From positions 1-64,000 of the forward strand of contig NZ_AAEW02000008.1 of the NCBI RefSeq assembly GCF_000167355.1: DNA of 64,000 nt, in the 5' to 3' direction. The notes under the pieces are model-generated. The model was not told the DNA's origin. It worked only from the letters and a program-made list of their open reading frames with translations, and did no database searches. Made by a program: the position numbers and the translations under genes. This document shows, in pieces, positions 47,386-56,526 of the stretch (positions within the stretch are counted from its first letter, which is position 1; every line of letters begins with the position of its first letter). Source of the stretch: Desulfuromonas acetoxidans DSM 684. Its GTDB lineage: Bacteria > Desulfobacterota > Desulfuromonadia > Desulfuromonadales > Desulfuromonadaceae.

Positions 47386-50373
47386 ATGATTCGTGAACCT
47401 CAGCCTCATTGGCAAAAAAAATCGTATCGTTCGGTGGCTCTGGCCGTCACGATCGTTTTTTTGGTTGTGGTGTTGACGGGCATCTTATTTGTGGTGCAAG
47501 TCAAGCAGCATGTGGTTGATCTGGTGGCGCAGCAGAGTTTTAAAACGGATCAGCACGTGCTTAAAACGTTGCTTGACGACCCTTTGCAACGAAATGATCT
47601 CGCCCAGATGAAACGGATTCTCAAGGATTTCTTCGAAGGGAATCCGGACTATGTCGTTATCCGTCTTTATGATCCAGACAAAAGCCCATTATTTTCAGCG
47701 ACTCGGCCCGTCGAACAAAGCCAGCTTACCTTGCAGGCTGAAATCACTGTAGGAGAGTCTCAACGACGTGTCCATTTGGTTGTGATAAAAGAAGTGGTGG
47801 TTTCCACACAATGGTTGCCTTATCGAGGGTGGAGAGCCATTGCGTTAATTGTTTTGGGTTGCGTGGTGCTCAGTCAGCTTATGTGGTTGTTTATCAAGCG
47901 ATTTGGCCTTGATCCCCTTTATGCCGGGGTCTTGCGAGAACAGCACTATTATCGCAGCCTGTTTGACCAGGCTCAAGAAGCCATTTTGGTCATGTCGCAA
48001 AGCGGTGAACTGCTACGTTTTAATAACGCCGCACGACGCTTGTTCAAGTTGCCGGAAACGATGGAAACCGGCAATCTGCGTCAGTTCCATGATAAGACAA
48101 ACTGGCTGAAGATTCGCTCCTTTATAAAAATGATCAAACAGCAGGGGCATCACACTGAAACGGCTTACCTCCCGTCTATAGATTTGTGCGTTGAGATTCT
48201 CGGCAGTCAGATTGTTTTGGAAGAGCAGACGCTGATTCAGTTGGTGATTCTCGATATTACCGAACAGTATCACAGTCAACTTAAACTCAAAGAGCTGCAG
48301 GAAGAGCTCGAACGAAGTCTTGATGAGTACCGGACCTTATTTGATTACAGTGTTGACGGACTGACGGTCCGTAACCTTAACGGCGAGTTGCTGCTGTGTA
48401 ATAAATCCTATGAAGAGATGCTTGGTCGCACGTTTGCGGAACTGAATCATCAGCATTTCACCAAATTGTGTGATCCCCAGGAAAAAAGTGCCCTCAGCGA
48501 GAAATACCGTGAGGCACTTGAGGGGAAATCCATTCTGTTTGAATTCACCTATGAACATAAGGATGGCCATCACTTTCCTGTTGAAATTCGCAGTATTGTC
48601 ATTGACTACCGGGGCGAACCTTGTGTCTTGACTGCGGTTCGCGATATTAGTGAACGGCGTGAAAAAGACCAGCGCTTGCGGGAACTGTCAGCGGTTGTCG
48701 ATCACAGTAACGATGCGGTGATGATCATGGATGACTCTGGGAATGTCCTTGCCGTGAACAAAACGTTTTGCGACCTCAGCGGCTATTCAGAGGAGGACTT
48801 ACTCAACAGACTTCCCCTGTTTCTCAGGGCGGAACGTCATGACCGTGTGTTCTATACCGACTTAGTTAAGCAGTTGCGAGACGAAGGGCGCTGGGAAGGA
48901 GAGATCTGGATACGGCACCATCGCGGGCACAGCCTGCCGCAATGGCTGCGGATCGAAACAGTGGAAGAACCCGAAAACAAAACAACACGCTACGTTGCGG
49001 TGAGCGCTGATTTAAGTGAAGAAAAGGCCTGGGAAGAAAAAATGCTGCAGCTGGCTCAAACCGATCCACTGACTGGCTCGGCCAACCGGGTGCTGTTTCG
49101 CGATCGTCTGCAGCAGGCCATCAAGCGTGCTCAGAGCCGCAAAGGGATGGAGGTCCAGGTCTTTTCTCTTGATCTGGATTATTTTAAACGGATCAATGAT
49201 TCTCTCGGCCATGTGGCTGGTGACCGTATGCTGATTGAGGTTGCCGCGCGTCTGAAACGTGTCAGCCGCGGGCAGGATACCATCTCGCGGCTCAGTGGCG
49301 ACGAATTTGCCATTCTGGTGACCTGTCTCAATGATGAGGTGGATGCGACGCGTATGGCCCAGAAGATGTTGCAGGCGATTTCTGAACCGATGATGATCGA
49401 TGGGGCTGAACTGATTATCACTGCCAGCATTGGCGTGGCTCTTTATCCGGGAGATGGCGACGATGATGTGACGTTGATGGCCAATGCCGACAATGCCATG
49501 CATCAGGCCAAACGCCAGGGACGCAGCCGGATGTGCTATTTCTCTGCCGAGTTGGCGGATAAAGCTCAGGAGTATCTGACCATTGAGTCGAAGTTGCGCC
49601 GGGCACTCGAAAACAGCGAATTGCAGCTCTACTACCAACCGCAGGTTGATCTGGCCACCGGCGATATTGTCGCCGCAGAAGCGTTGCTGCGTTGGCACAG
49701 TGACGAGCTGGGCTGGGTGTCGCCGGACCGCATGATTCCGGTGGCGGAAGAAGGTGGTTTGATCATTGCTCTGGGCCGCTGGATTATTGAGGAGTGTTGT
49801 CGAACGATTAGAGGATACCACCGGAGCTCGGGGAATTGGTTTCCTATTGCCGTCAACGTGTCGGCCCGCCAGTTTCTTGAGCCCGGATTTACCGACGAGC
49901 TTGTTGAAATTGTGAGGTTTTATGACATTCCCCCCTCACTTCTGGAATTGGAATTGACGGAAAGTATGATGCTTGATGATGTCGGCAAAGCGATTGAGAC
50001 CATGAAAGCGTTAAGCTTTAAAGGGTTCAAGATTGCTCTGGATGACTTTGGCACCGGTTATACATCGCTTGCCTATCTGAAACAGTTTCCGGTGTCAAAG
50101 CTCAAGTTGGACCGTGCGTTTGTCACTGATGTCCATCGGGACGTCAATGATGCTGCTATTGCAGAAGCGCTGGTCACCTTCACCCGTGTCATGGGACTGA
50201 GCCTCGTTGCCGAGGGAATTGAAGAATCGGTGCAACATGAGTGTCTCAATCTCATGGGGTTCCGTTTTGGCCAAGGCTATCTGTTTTCCAGGCCGCTACC
50301 CAAGGACCAATTTATCAGCCTGCTGGAGACTAAGTTGGGTGTTTCTTTTGTGCGAACGATCCCACCTGATTGA
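47386..50373 (+). CDS. membrane PAS-GGDEF-EAL protein
   Basis: This 995-residue cyclic di-GMP enzyme has an N-terminal extracytoplasmic sensor between two membrane helices (about 15-40 and 145-170). Three PAS-like domains (about 185-300, 310-425 and 430-545) follow, then GGDEF (about 555-715) and EAL (about 730-985). The GGDEF motif is SGDEF with an RGQD inhibitory site. The EAL domain keeps AEALLRW, the metal-binding DDFGTGYTSLAYL and ESMMLDD, so hydrolysis looks possible. It is thus probably bifunctional or switchable. GAGGG precedes the ATG by about 8 bases. Confidence 0.92.
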   Translation: MIREPQPHWQKKSYRSVALAVTIVFLVVVLTGILFVVQVKQHVVDLVAQQSFKTDQHVLKTLLDDPLQRNDLAQMKRILKDFFEGNPDYVVIRLYDPDKSPLFSATRPVEQSQLTLQAEITVGESQRRVHLVVIKEVVVSTQWLPYRGWRAIALIVLGCVVLSQLMWLFIKRFGLDPLYAGVLREQHYYRSLFDQAQEAILVMSQSGELLRFNNAARRLFKLPETMETGNLRQFHDKTNWLKIRSFIKMIKQQGHHTETAYLPSIDLCVEILGSQIVLEEQTLIQLVILDITEQYHSQLKLKELQEELERSLDEYRTLFDYSVDGLTVRNLNGELLLCNKSYEEMLGRTFAELNHQHFTKLCDPQEKSALSEKYREALEGKSILFEFTYEHKDGHHFPVEIRSIVIDYRGEPCVLTAVRDISERREKDQRLRELSAVVDHSNDAVMIMDDSGNVLAVNKTFCDLSGYSEEDLLNRLPLFLRAERHDRVFYTDLVKQLRDEGRWEGEIWIRHHRGHSLPQWLRIETVEEPENKTTRYVAVSADLSEEKAWEEKMLQLAQTDPLTGSANRVLFRDRLQQAIKRAQSRKGMEVQVFSLDLDYFKRINDSLGHVAGDRMLIEVAARLKRVSRGQDTISRLSGDEFAILVTCLNDEVDATRMAQKMLQAISEPMMIDGAELIITASIGVALYPGDGDDDVTLMANADNAMHQAKRQGRSRMCYFSAELADKAQEYLTIESKLRRALENSELQLYYQPQVDLATGDIVAAEALLRWHSDELGWVSPDRMIPVAEEGGLIIALGRWIIEECCRTIRGYHRSSGNWFPIAVNVSARQFLEPGFTDELVEIVRFYDIPPSLLELELTESMMLDDVGKAIETMKALSFKGFKIALDDFGTGYTSLAYLKQFPVSKLKLDRAFVTDVHRDVNDAAIAEALVTFTRVMGLSLVAEGIEESVQHECLNLMGFRFGQGYLFSRPLPKDQFISLLETKLGVSFVRTIPPD

Positions 50374-50380
50374 GATGAAA

Positions 50381-50396
50381 ATCACCGTTTGGTGAT
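50381..50396 (+). terminator. short hairpin after the GGDEF-EAL gene
   Basis: A 6-bp stem ATCACC / GGTGAT with loop GTTT lies 7 bases after the stop. It is AT-flanked without a long T-run, so it is a weak terminator candidate. Confidence 0.3.
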
Positions 50397-50521
50397 AAAT
50401 GATTTGATCCTGGTGTCTGAGGATGGTTTTATGGGGCAGTGTCTTTCCCTGGGCATTGCGCTTCACGGTGATGTCTGACGGGACAATTTCAGCCTCAAAA
50501 ACCTGACAGAGATCACCGCCC

Positions 50522-51211
50522 ATGCCCTCATCTCAATCCATACCCGATCAACAAGGCCTGCATCTCTATATCCCCCTCTCCGGGCGGGAGATTCGGCGAA
50601 TTCGCCGTGGCAGCCTGGTGCGCAGTTTTGGCAGTTTTCTCGGCGCATTGCTACCGGTGCTGGCACTGTGCGTAGTGGCCGTGCTGGTGACGATGCTGTT
50701 CGGCCAACCGTGGTGGCACGGAGCTTTGTTGCTCGTTGCCATGGTGCTGGTGGCTGATATGGTGTTGGGGCGGCGGCGGATCGGTTGGTTGCGGCGCAAT
50801 GTGACCATGATGCTGACGGGAGCAGCCGGTTATTTTGTCACCATGCCCTGGCATCCGCAGTTTCTTCCGTCAACCTGGAGCTCTGTTGATATTCAGGCGA
50901 CGGCCGCCACGTTTTTCCTGTTGTGCGGAGTCCTGTTTCTGATTGTCGTCCAACGCCTGGCTCAGGCCGGTATTCAGTATGCGCAACGTGCTTTTTTATT
51001 TAAAAAGGATGATCAGTCGCCAAAAGCACTGCAGGCGGATCTCAATCACCAGGGCGTCACCGCCTTTGATCCTTTCTTTGAATCCCTTGAAGAGAGTGGC
51101 CGCCCCTATATGACCCGGGCCGAGGTGCTGGCCATTGTCACGGTTCTCAATCAGTATCGTGCCCGCATGGAACACGAAGAAAACCGCGACAAAGGATCGA
51201 CTAGCCCTTGA
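50522..51211 (+). CDS. membrane protein of unknown function
   Basis: The 229-residue protein has an Arg-rich juxtamembrane stretch (REIRRIRRGSLVRSF, about 22-36) and about four membrane segments between 40 and 155. A cytoplasmic tail follows with FDPFFESLEESGRPYMTRAEV. No family was recognised. Its 3' end overlaps the convergent rtcB gene by 11 bases. GAGAT before the ATG is a weak ribosome site. Confidence 0.7.
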   Translation: MPSSQSIPDQQGLHLYIPLSGREIRRIRRGSLVRSFGSFLGALLPVLALCVVAVLVTMLFGQPWWHGALLLVAMVLVADMVLGRRRIGWLRRNVTMMLTGAAGYFVTMPWHPQFLPSTWSSVDIQATAATFFLLCGVLFLIVVQRLAQAGIQYAQRAFLFKKDDQSPKALQADLNHQGVTAFDPFFESLEESGRPYMTRAEVLAIVTVLNQYRARMEHEENRDKGSTSP

Positions 51212-52295
51212 TGTTGATCAACGGTTTGATGTGGGCATGCACCGTTACCAGATCTTTTTGCTGTTCCATAACGGTAAAGATATTTTTGTAGGCCAACGGC
51301 GATTCGTCGAGGGTCTTTTTGCTGACTCGGGCGACAATGCCGTCCATGCTGCGACTGAATTCCTGCATGCTCAACTGATCCTTAGCCGCTTTGCGGCTCA
51401 ATACCCGTCCGGCTCCGTGCGAACTCGACCATAACGACAGCGGATTGCCTTTGCCTTCAACAATGAACGAGCCGTCCCGCATATTGCCGGGAATTACGCC
51501 CATCATACCTGCCTCAGCGTGGGTGGCACCCTTGCGGTGAATCCACAAACCGTCTTTTTCCTCGGCGTGATTATGATTGCGATTGATCAGCTCTGACCAC
51601 TGCGCCTTGCCGGTGCAATAACGTTGAATCTGCTCCACCACCCGACCAATAATTTCATGGCGGTTCTGTAAGGCAAAAGCCAGGCAGAAGGCCAGGTCCA
51701 TCAGATAGTCACGTCCCGCTGCCGAATCCACCGCCAGGCCATCGTGGCCCTGACGCGCTTTTGTCCCTCCGGCAGCCTGTTTCATGTAATGTCCGGCCAC
51801 CGAATGGCCGAGGTTGCGTGACCCGGAATGGACGATGATCCATACTTGGTCGTTGCCGTTATGGCCGATCTCAATAAAGTGATTGCCGCTGCCCAGTGAG
51901 CCCAGCTGCAGCAGGCCGTTTTCAGCAAATAATTTAGCCAGAAAAGGGCTGCGGGGAAGATGTTCATGGTTCCAGGTGGTTTCCTGGCGGTTGTGGTGAA
52001 ACCCCACCGGCACAGCTTGGTAAATGGCGTTGAAGATTGCCTCACCATGGGCATGAATCTCTGTTGCGTCAAAGGTTGTTGGTACCGCGCACATACCACA
52101 GCCGATATCGTAGCCCACCCAGGCCGGGACAATGACATCCTGCGTCGCAATAACACCGCCGATGGGCAGGGCATAACCGAGGTGGGCGTCGGCCATCAAT
52201 GCACCGCGCACGGCATACTCCTGTTTGAGAGCCGTGTAAAACTGATCGAGGGTGGCTCCATCAGGAGCATCGGCAAAGATGTGATGTGGTTTCAT
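51201..52295 (-). CDS. rtcB: RtcB-family RNA ligase
   Basis: This GTP- and Mn-dependent ligase joins 2',3'-cyclic-phosphate and 5'-OH RNA ends in RNA repair. The 364 residues make a short RtcB. Metal and catalytic motifs are GYDIGCGMCA (about 83-92), GSGNHFIEI, HSGSRNLG, NHNHAEE and the SSHGAGRVLSR segment that holds the guanylated His in studied enzymes. The ribosome site is weak. It is 20 bases downstream of the FadL-type gene on the same strand and overlaps the tail of the opposite gene by 11 bases. No archease or rtcA gene is adjacent. Confidence 0.92.
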   Translation of the reverse strand: MKPHHIFADAPDGATLDQFYTALKQEYAVRGALMADAHLGYALPIGGVIATQDVIVPAWVGYDIGCGMCAVPTTFDATEIHAHGEAIFNAIYQAVPVGFHHNRQETTWNHEHLPRSPFLAKLFAENGLLQLGSLGSGNHFIEIGHNGNDQVWIIVHSGSRNLGHSVAGHYMKQAAGGTKARQGHDGLAVDSAAGRDYLMDLAFCLAFALQNRHEIIGRVVEQIQRYCTGKAQWSELINRNHNHAEEKDGLWIHRKGATHAEAGMMGVIPGNMRDGSFIVEGKGNPLSLWSSSHGAGRVLSRKAAKDQLSMQEFSRSMDGIVARVSKKTLDESPLAYKNIFTVMEQQKDLVTVHAHIKPLINIKG

Positions 52296-52315
52296 CTCAA
52301 TGTATGCTTTTCGTT

Positions 52316-53614
52316 TCAGTAGCGGCGTGTCACCATCACATGGCTGGTAAACTGCGAGACTTCGGCACTGTAACCATGATGGCAGAACAGGCCGTTATCG
52401 CCATAGGCTTTTTTCTTTAACGCCCACTCCAGGGCAAGGTCAACCTGCCACTTTTGCCATTTCAGTCCGGCACCGGTTGTCACATGATCGGTCACAATGG
52501 CCGGGAAAAACGGGAAGAGGTTTTTTCCCGGAATGGGATCATTGCCGTGATTATACCCCAACCGCAGGCGCAGGTTGTCGGTGCAGCGATATTCCAGCCC
52601 TACGGCCAACACCCATTGGTCGCGCCATGACATGGGGTAGCTGTAAGCCAATGATGCGGGCACTTGGTCGTTGCCCCTCTGGTGAAGTTTCAAGCGGACA
52701 TTCTTAACGGCATTGGACCAGTTGATCCAGTCGACATCCACGGCCACTTTTACGGTGTCACCAATCAGGTAGCTGAAGCCGAGACCAGCCTGACGTGGCC
52801 AGTTAAATCCAGACAATTCGGCATCGTAATCGACCAATCCTTCACCCAGTGCCGAGTAATTGATTTGCGCATTGCCGTCTTTATAGGTCAGTTTTGATTC
52901 GGTCAGGTAAGCACCGCCAACCGTCAAATTTCCCCACTGATATTGAAAGCCCAACCGCAGACCCGTTGCCCAGGCGCGCGAGTCTTTCAACCTCATGCCG
53001 AAAAAAGCAAACTCATTGGTGCCGTCGCCATCGTCATCAACGGCCAGACTGGTATGGGGGAACATATCCATTTTTGCTGTGGCATAACCGCCCTGCAAAC
53101 AGATTCCCAGTTTCAGGCGGCGGTCTTCACTGTGCCAGGCCAGCGTCGGCGTGGCTTTCATGTAACTGATGTCACTGGACAGCTCATCATACTCCTGGGA
53201 CATGGCCACCTGATCGGCAAACGGCATACGCAGGCTTTCATAGCGCAAACCCATGCCGCCCTGAGCGAAAAAACCAAGACCGAAGATGAAAGGGGAATTT
53301 TTGATGGGCTGGGCCCAGGCCAGCAGCGGCAGGTGAAACAGTTGTTCATCGGCCAGGAGATTGTTGCCGTGCTGATCCTGATGATGGTTGCGTGGCTGCA
53401 GCATACTGTCGCCGACACTGATTTCGCTACCGCAGCAGCCGCTGAGCCCGGCAGGGTTAATGTTCATGGCCGTGACATTATCAACCAAGGCCAAGTCCGC
53501 TCCCCCCATGGCGCTGGAGACAGCACCATAACCGATCATATTCATGCCGTTTGTCGCCCAAGCTGTGGTGGAAAAGCCCACGAGCATGACAAACAGAAGC
53601 ATTAAAATACGCAT
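52316..53614 (-). CDS. OmpP1/FadL-type outer-membrane transporter
   Basis: This beta-barrel for hydrophobic compounds has 432 residues. A signal peptide (about 1-20) precedes the FadL-like N-terminal stretch GMNMIGYGAVSSAMGGADLA, with NINPAGLSG. The barrel ends in aromatic TRRY. The adjacent CC (LSGCCGSE) near residue 60 is unusual for a barrel protein. GGGAGAG lies 6 bases before the ATG. It is followed by rtcB after 20 bases. The substrate, fatty acids or aromatic hydrocarbons, cannot be assigned. Confidence 0.88.
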   Translation of the reverse strand: MRILMLLFVMLVGFSTTAWATNGMNMIGYGAVSSAMGGADLALVDNVTAMNINPAGLSGCCGSEISVGDSMLQPRNHHQDQHGNNLLADEQLFHLPLLAWAQPIKNSPFIFGLGFFAQGGMGLRYESLRMPFADQVAMSQEYDELSSDISYMKATPTLAWHSEDRRLKLGICLQGGYATAKMDMFPHTSLAVDDDGDGTNEFAFFGMRLKDSRAWATGLRLGFQYQWGNLTVGGAYLTESKLTYKDGNAQINYSALGEGLVDYDAELSGFNWPRQAGLGFSYLIGDTVKVAVDVDWINWSNAVKNVRLKLHQRGNDQVPASLAYSYPMSWRDQWVLAVGLEYRCTDNLRLRLGYNHGNDPIPGKNLFPFFPAIVTDHVTTGAGLKWQKWQVDLALEWALKKKAYGDNGLFCHHGYSAEVSQFTSHVMVTRRY

Positions 53615-53846
53615 GTCTCTCCCGGCGGAGTGATAACAATCCGGTCGCCTTTCTTCCAGGCATCCGAGTTGGCGGGGTGGTTGTCAGTGAGATTGATATT
53701 GCATTGTAGATAAAGTTTTAAACAAGGCTTGGCACGAGTTGAAAACTTTTAGCCCCTGGATTCTTTGTAGCATTTTTATGCTGTGAATGCGAGGGTTTAG
53801 CAGCCGAAGGGATATTATTCCGTTTATGGTTGGATTGGTGATGTCT

Positions 53847-54488
53847 TTAGCCGGCCAGTGAGAAGGCGCCGCGAATGCCCTCAATGACCATTTGCGTTCC
53901 GATTGATGCCAGAATCAGACCCATCATCCGGGTGATCACGCCCAAGGCGCTGGGTCCGATGAAAAAAACCAGTTTTTCACCGAAAATAAACAGGATGTAG
54001 GTTAGAACACAGAGCACTCCGAACATGGAGATGGTCACCAGCAGTTCGGTGATACCGCCACCCGAAGAAAAATTCATGGCCGTGGCAATGGTGCCGGGAC
54101 CGGCAAGGATTGGCATCGCCAGCGGCGAAACGGCAATACCGAGAGAGTCTTCGGCAGGTTTTTGCTTTTCGGCATGGCTCGGGTGCTGAACACTCGAATG
54201 GTTGCCCTGCAGCATGTGAAATCCGACCAGAAAAACCAGTAAGCCGCCGGTGAGGCGAAATGCCGGCAAGGTCAAGCCGAACAGTTCAAAAATGATTTTT
54301 CCGGCCACGGAAAACAGGGCGACAATTGCAAAGGCCAGTAGCAGGGCGCGTAAGGCGATGGCCGCTGTGGTTTTAGTGTCATCGTCACTGGTCAGGCCAA
54401 TAAACACCGGCACGTTGGCAATGGGGTTCATAATGGCAAAAAAGCCCATGAAAACAGTGAATGCGTGCAGCCAGATATTTTGTATCAT
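53847..54488 (-). CDS. MarC-family integral membrane protein
   Basis: The 213-residue protein has about six membrane segments and MarC/UPF0056 signatures FFAIMNPIANVPVFIGLT (about 16-33) and VSPLAMPILAGPGTIATAM (about 121-139). A hydrophilic loop at about 95-115 is longer than the core requires. The function of this family is unsettled; it was once linked to multiple antibiotic resistance. No strong ribosome site was seen. A 16-bp palindrome AGAACATGTTTGTTCT lies 126 bases upstream (54614-54629). Confidence 0.9.
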   Translation of the reverse strand: MIQNIWLHAFTVFMGFFAIMNPIANVPVFIGLTSDDDTKTTAAIALRALLLAFAIVALFSVAGKIIFELFGLTLPAFRLTGGLLVFLVGFHMLQGNHSSVQHPSHAEKQKPAEDSLGIAVSPLAMPILAGPGTIATAMNFSSGGGITELLVTISMFGVLCVLTYILFIFGEKLVFFIGPSALGVITRMMGLILASIGTQMVIEGIRGAFSLAG

Positions 54489-54613
54489 ACTTTCAGCTCA
54501 TGTCTGTCAATGCTTAAAATTCGCCTGAATGACGTGGAATGGTGCGAGGCGAAGCCATACCCGAAAATCTGGTGATGATAGCGCATTTGTCCCGTTGATG
54601 AAGAGAGATCTTC

Positions 54614-54629
54614 AGAACATGTTTGTTCT
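54614..54629. promoter_or_regulatory. 16-bp palindrome upstream of marC
   Basis: AGAACA-TGTT-TGTTCT is a perfect 6-bp inverted repeat with a 4-base spacer in the gap between the btuD stop and the marC start. It could bind a regulator, which I cannot name. Confidence 0.3.
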
Positions 54630-54721
54630 CACTATAACGTGGACCGGACCCCGACTGCAAGTTTGGCTATTGTGGACTTCAAACCTTGTTGCGTTTTCTC
54701 TGGAGTGTTGTGGTGGGATTG

Positions 54722-55504
54722 TCAGAAGGTCTCCGGCCAGAACCAGCGTTGGTTGTCGTGTCCTTCCAGCATCCGATAACGTAGCCCGAACAAGGTCGAC
54801 AGGTCGCCGGTGGTCAATTGCGTCGTTGGAATATGACGCAACAGCCGCCCTTCGTGCAACAACATGGCCCGGTCGGCCCACTGCAGGGCGAGGTTGATGT
54901 CATGCATGCTGAAAATCACGGTAGTGCGCTTCTCACGACTGGCGGCGCGCAATTTATCCATCAATTGCACCTGATGTTTGGGATCGAGGTTGTTGGTGGG
55001 TTCGTCGAGCAGCAGGATGGCCGGTTGTTGGGCCAGGGCGCGGGCGATCACTGCCATCTGCACCTGACCGCCGCTCAATTTGGTCATGGGCGTGTAGGCC
55101 AGATCGATGAGTTCCATGTGATTCAGGCTCTGTTCAACCAATTCCAGGTCGGTTGCTGAAGGACGAGCCGACCAACCGCCTTGATGGGGCAGGCGACCGA
55201 GCAGCACGTAGTCAAACACCGTCAGGGTCGGCGGCGGGGAGTTCTGAGCCACATAGGCGCAGTAGTGGGCGATACGTCGCGGCCCAAGCTGACGCAGGGA
55301 TTGATCAAGCGGTGCACCGAGGACGATGTTGCCACTGTCAGGCGTCAGAATCCCGGCCATCAGTTTGAGCAGGGTCGATTTACCGGAGCCGTTAACGCCG
55401 AGCAGGGCGGTGAGTTGGCCGTCGGCCAGGGTGGCGTCCAGACCATTGAGCACCGGATGACCGCCGCGATAGGCAAAATGCAGGTGATGCAGGGTCAGGT
55501 CCAT
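54722..55504 (-). CDS. btuD: cobalamin ABC transporter ATP-binding protein
   Basis: This ATPase of the inner-membrane B12 importer has 260 residues with Walker A GVNGSGKST, signature LSGGQVQMAVIARAL, Walker B ILLLDEPTNNLD and the H-loop MHDIN, all intact. The ATG at 55504 has GGGAG upstream and overlaps btuC by 10 bases; a start at 55651 would add 49 residues read in another frame of btuC. The sequence alone is FecE/FhuC/BtuD-like; cobalamin is inferred from the riboswitch on this operon. Confidence 0.9.
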   Translation of the reverse strand: MDLTLHHLHFAYRGGHPVLNGLDATLADGQLTALLGVNGSGKSTLLKLMAGILTPDSGNIVLGAPLDQSLRQLGPRRIAHYCAYVAQNSPPPTLTVFDYVLLGRLPHQGGWSARPSATDLELVEQSLNHMELIDLAYTPMTKLSGGQVQMAVIARALAQQPAILLLDEPTNNLDPKHQVQLMDKLRAASREKRTTVIFSMHDINLALQWADRAMLLHEGRLLRHIPTTQLTTGDLSTLFGLRYRMLEGHDNQRWFWPETF

Positions 55505-56526
55505 GGTTGCTCCCGGCTGAACAAAAGCACGAGGAACAACGGTGCGCCGAGGAACGCGGTGACCACCCCGGCGGGAAAGGTCAGCGGTGCGAACACGGTG
55601 CGCCCGATGAGGTCGGCGAGCAGCAACAAAATGGCGCCGCTCAGGGCGCACAACGGCAGCCGTGCCACCACATTATCGCCAACCAGTAACCGCACCAGAT
55701 GGGGGGCAACCAGGCCGATGAAGCTGATGACACCGAGCAGGGTGACGGTGGTGGCGGTCATCAGTGCCACCAGAGTGACCCCGGCCAGCCGCAACCGGAT
55801 GACATTCAGGCCGAGGGTGGTGGCGGTGTCGTGACCGCACAGCAGGGCGTTGAAGGTGCGGCGCTGACTCCACAGTGCCACCAAACCAATCAGCGTGACC
55901 AGAGCCAGCAGACGCAGATCGCGCCAGTCGGCACGCCCGACATCGCCGAAACTCCAGTGGACGATGGCGGCCAGCTGGGTGTCGTCGGCCAGATATTGCA
56001 ACAGGGTGGTGGCGGCGACAAACAGGGCGCTGAGCGCTACCCCGGCAAGGATGATGGTTTCACGTCCGCAGTTACGCCACAGACTCAAGGCGAGGATCAG
56101 CAGGGTGGTGGCCATGGCGCCGCTAAACGCCAGGCCGGTGACCAGCCACGGCGACACGGTCAGCGCCGGACCCGACGACAGCAGCCAGATGCCGCACGCT
56201 GCGCCGAACGACGCGCCCTGGGAGATGCCCAGGGTGGAGGGAGAGGCCAGTGGATTGTTCAGTAACACCTGGAGGATGAGCCCGGCCGTGGCCAGAGCCG
56301 CGCCGCCGAGAATGGCGCTGCAGGCGCGCGGCAGGCGGATGTGCAGCAGGACGCGTTGCGACGCGCTGAGGGAATGGCCGTCACCGCACCACAGCTGACG
56401 CCAGTCCACATCCATGGCGCCGCTGGTCAGGGCGAGCAGGGTGATCAGGCCCAGCACCAGCAGGGTCGCCAGCCAGCCCACGGTCAAACGACGCTGGCGC
56501 TGATGATAGGCGTGGCGCAGGCTCAT
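55495..56526 (-). CDS. btuC: cobalamin ABC transporter permease (FecCD family)
   Basis: The 343-residue inner-membrane permease has about ten helices and the family segments IRLPRACSAILGGAALATAG (coupling/early region), GISQGASFGAACG and FIGLVAPHLVRLLVGD. It overlaps btuD by 10 bases and btuF by 4 bases (ATGA), so the genes are translated together. The cobalamin assignment comes from the operon's riboswitch. Confidence 0.92.
   Translation of the reverse strand: MSLRHAYHQRQRRLTVGWLATLLVLGLITLLALTSGAMDVDWRQLWCGDGHSLSASQRVLLHIRLPRACSAILGGAALATAGLILQVLLNNPLASPSTLGISQGASFGAACGIWLLSSGPALTVSPWLVTGLAFSGAMATTLLILALSLWRNCGRETIILAGVALSALFVAATTLLQYLADDTQLAAIVHWSFGDVGRADWRDLRLLALVTLIGLVALWSQRRTFNALLCGHDTATTLGLNVIRLRLAGVTLVALMTATTVTLLGVISFIGLVAPHLVRLLVGDNVVARLPLCALSGAILLLLADLIGRTVFAPLTFPAGVVTAFLGAPLFLVLLFSREQPWT

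Noticed and set aside
46998-47396. 132-codon frame before the GGDEF-EAL gene
   Set aside because: Its composition is not protein-like, it overlaps the real start and it spans pairing repeats.
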